NCBI RefSeq assembly: GCF_949628265.1
Contig: NC_088788.1
Coordinates: forward strand, 35,512,335 to 35,576,334
From: Cloeon dipterum
Lineage: Eukaryota > Arthropoda > Insecta > Ephemeroptera > Baetidae
Reading direction: 5' to 3'
Length of the DNA: 64,000 nt
Every line of letters begins with the position of its first letter. The stretch's first letter is position 1. Shown here one piece after another: positions 61,460 to 64,000 of this stretch. A model generated the notes under the pieces. It did no database searches, had not been told where the DNA came from, and worked only from the letters and a program-made list of their open reading frames with translations. The translations under genes were made by a program, and so were the position numbers.

Positions 61460-61539
61460 CATTTTATGGACAGCAAATAGTATACGTAAACTCTTAAAAA
61501 TCTATCATTTCTGGAAAATAACAAAAATAAATGCAAGGT

Positions 61540-63888
61540 TTAAACATACATTTTCGCTATAGCCACTCTGTCTAATTTTCTCCCCTTATTTTCGGGCAGC
61601 GAATCGACAAACTGCAGTCCGCCGTAGAGATGTTTGTAAGATGGCAGCTTGTCCGCCACAAGCTTGAGCAGTTCCTCTTCAGTAGTGGTTTCTCTGTCTT
61701 TTAGAACCACAAGGGCTTTTGCAAGATTTGTAGTTTCCCTGTTCGGGACTCCGATCACGCAGGCCATTTGGACGGCAGGGTGCTGTTGCAAAATAGCTTC
61801 GATTTCGGAGGGGCTCACCTTGTACGAAAAGAATTAAGAACTGCAATATTATGCTAATTTTTTAAATCCTTACAAAGTGCATGTAGTATTTGAATATGAA
61901 GGAAACGCGTTCTCTCACAAACAGTTGGCCAATTGAATCGAAAAACGCTACGTCTCCAGTGTCAAACCACCCTTCTTTATCAAAGCACGATCTATTCGGC
62001 TGATATTTGAAATAATTATTCATTAATTTTTAATACAAATAGTAATTTTCAGATTATTCTACAGTGAACACTTATTCTTTTATAATTTTGAAAATCAAAT
62101 GATACACCATTTTCCCTTTTTCCACCAAGTATCCTGTCATTAAGTGCAATCCTTTGATGTACAGTTTGCCGAGCTTGTTGCAGCCGAGCAATTTTTTCGT
62201 CTCAATGTCTACAATCTGTAACGTGTTATAAACATTTAATTTAAGTTTAAACATCCTGTGGACAAAAGTCACCTTTGCTTGAATCAGCGGGAACAGAGTT
62301 CCAGATGTCACCATTTCTTCCCCTGCAATTTCGCGATCGTCAAAAAGAGAAATTGAGTAAAATTTCATTGCACCTACCATCAGGGGAGTAACCAATCAGG
62401 GACCTTTGACAACTTCCACTGTTAAATGTGAGTGAAATTTTCAGGCATTCTGTTTGACCATAAGCCTAAATTATAGTTTTTTTGTTTTTTGGTTGGAATT
62501 CTTGCGAAATTAAATCAAGGTTACCATGTTAATGACAGAATTTGGAAACCCCGTTTGCAAGAGTCGAATAGTTGTCGGGTCGATGACCGAACCTGCTATC
62601 GTCATTCCTTTTATAAAGCTTAAGTCGTGCTTCTGCAGCTCTGGGGAGCGCGCCAACCAGCCAGATATGTAGGGGTACAGAAACAGTTTCCTAGGCTGCG
62701 AAAATAATTGTGTCAATAATGCAGTCATTTTGCGCCTTAAACTATTTTTAACTCTGAACTTGAATACGTGGTCGAGAAATTCTTCCTTCCTGTATCTTCC
62801 GATGCAGTAAACAGTATTGCCAGTGGCGAGATAAACAGAGGTCGTCCAAGCATTGGAAATAGCGAAGCTATTTGCTGTAATCAGGATGCTCTCGTCGTGT
62901 CCGTTCTCGGCAGATAATTCACTAGTGATACAATTACAAAGTTCACTCAATTAGCTATTTTTAGATGTGGCAGTTTCTTATACGTACTCACAACAAGACA
63001 TCAGGGAAACGATGGATTTGTGAGTGTGCATCACTCCTTTTGGCTCGCCGGTGGTTCCACTTGTGTTGCTAATTAGCAATATGTCATTTTCAAGATCGAT
63101 TTCTATATTTTCCGGAAATGCTGCAATCAACATTGAGTATGCATCCAACCATTGATTGCGGGGACGGATCAATTAAATATTTGCAAAGTTTGACAAATGT
63201 GGTGCCACTCTTTGTTGCGTAAATAAATATTCAAATCACCTAATCCGTCGTCTTTGGTCAAGTCAGAAAATCTCAAAGTGCCTTCAATGTTTGCGTCACC
63301 GACATCAATAATTGTGCATTCCGTATCACAGAGACGTATTGCTTTTTTGACAGCGAGCACTGTTTCGGTATCGACTGCGACAAACTTGCAATGCACCTCA
63401 TTCATTTCGCGTCGGAACTTTTCTGCAAGGAATGTTTATTTCCTCATGCTTTATTTTTTCTAATGTATATTTTTACCTGGCTCCTCGGTCTGGAAACTGC
63501 CCCGAGTTGCTCCTCCCAGGAGCCAAACAGCCAGTTGAAGAATTGCCATGTCCACTATGTCGTAGGTAACAAAGTAGAGAATTTCGCCTTTGGCAAATCC
63601 ACGGCGGGCCAAACCACTCGCCACGTTTCTTGCCAGCTCTTCCACTTCACCGAATAACACTTTTTTGCCCGTGCACACGTCGATCTAAAAATTTATTAAA
63701 AAAAAATAAGAGAAATGCGTGATATATATATTTTTATATTTTCTCACGAGCCAAGGCTTTTCTGCAACGGCGTCTAAATGATTCCTCAGGTGTTGGAAAA
63801 TGCAGTCCGTGAGTGTCACGTTTGGAAATTTGCTTCGATTTACTTGCATCCTGTTAGCTGTGCGTCGAATATCGCACTGAATATACAT
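61540..63888 (-). CDS. acyl-CoA ligase-like protein C (ANL superfamily), 551 aa
   Basis: Eleven exons on the minus strand: 63748-63888, 63477-63684, 63240-63422, 62988-63120, 62753-62921, 62525-62695, 62378-62465, 62273-62322, 62108-62215, 61874-61999, 61540-61818. The total is 1,656 nt, same phases as A and B. Motifs: TSGTTGEPKG (197-206) and YGQTE (337-341) are canonical, unlike A and B; WFDTGD; RERV; hinge FKYYMHF (453-459) shares the family's loss of Gly; lysine in GRKLDR near the C-terminus, no SKL ending. The last exon is close to that of copy A (YKHLYGGLQFVDSLPE in both). Start: ATG at 63888 makes exon 1 141 nt, exactly as in A. The next in-frame ATG at 63849 would leave out 13 residues, and the frame is open upstream to 63921. 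The N-terminal dozen residues do not align well with A or B, so the true start is uncertain. Confidence 0.85.
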
Positions 63889-63982
63889 AATTAATAATAA
63901 ATTAATATGCAGCTTCAGCAAACAAGAAAAAGGTTAAACAACACGTTTCTGCATGCGCCTGAGAATAATTGAGTAAAGCAAT

Positions 63983-63992
63983 GATAAGATAA
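63983..63992 (-). promoter_or_regulatory. paired GATA-type motif upstream of ligase C
   Basis: TTATCTTATC on the gene strand, 95 bp upstream of the proposed ATG. The shared context with the site before ligase B is CTTTTATCTTATC here and ATTTTTATCTTATC there. Confidence 0.45.
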
Positions 63993-64000
63993 AAGTGGAA

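Larger units (their letters stand above)
60886..61539. other. spacer between ligases B and C
   Basis: Contains the promoter side of B (GATA-type motif at 60961-60970) and the 3' flank of C, including AATAAA on the minus strand at 61454-61459, 81-86 bp after the stop of C. A plus-strand frame at 61182-61562 has no recognisable content and overlaps this flank. Confidence 0.45.

Noticed and set aside
1..64000. CRISPR arrays, operons, rRNA genes, phage or viral genes
   Set aside because: No spaced direct-repeat array, no rRNA-like sequence and no viral coding sequence was seen; gene structure is eukaryotic throughout.

Overview
The window reads as nuclear DNA of an arthropod, most likely an insect. 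Genes are split by short GT-AG introns, intergenic DNA is AT-rich, and there are miniature inverted-repeat and foldback transposons plus 3' ends of non-LTR retroelements. There are no operons, no prokaryotic signals and no rRNA. I could not name the species. All exon models come from reading splice sites, reading-frame phase and comparison between paralogues within the window.

Layout. 1-10.6 kb is non-coding, with one complete MITE, one short foldback element and several decayed repeat copies. At 10.6 kb a small minus-strand exon looks like the first coding exon of a gene whose remainder lies outside the window or was not found. 12.0-13.25 kb (+) holds two broken exons of an SLC17-type transporter. 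14.8-18.2 kb (-) is a complete 11-exon acyl-CoA-ligase-like gene (ligase A). 19.8-22.2 kb (+) is a six-exon leucine-rich-repeat gene with two apparent one-base deletions. 22.7-26.6 kb (+) is a chain of degraded exons of an unrecognised gene. One of its introns holds a palindromic minisatellite, and inside that sits a 1,579-bp perfect foldback transposon with a 4-bp target duplication.

28.7-57.8 kb (-) is a ten-exon gene for a coiled-coil protein of about 600 residues. It has a 20-kb intron, two alternative first coding exons with matching ends, a possible internal start and a 72-nt in-frame optional intron. The large intron carries a second giant inverted repeat (52.07-54.03 kb), whose diverged relatives are scattered over the window. 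58.6-60.9 kb (-) and 61.5-63.9 kb (-) are two more ligase genes (B and C) with exactly the exon and phase structure of A.

Most notable: the ligase family has kept its AMP-binding and catalytic lysine signatures, but all three copies lost the near-invariant glycine of the A8 hinge segment (KYYMH instead of KYKGY). The fully symmetrical foldback element has termini and target-site length that fit the Ginger group. The coiled-coil gene has several starts that swap its N-terminus.
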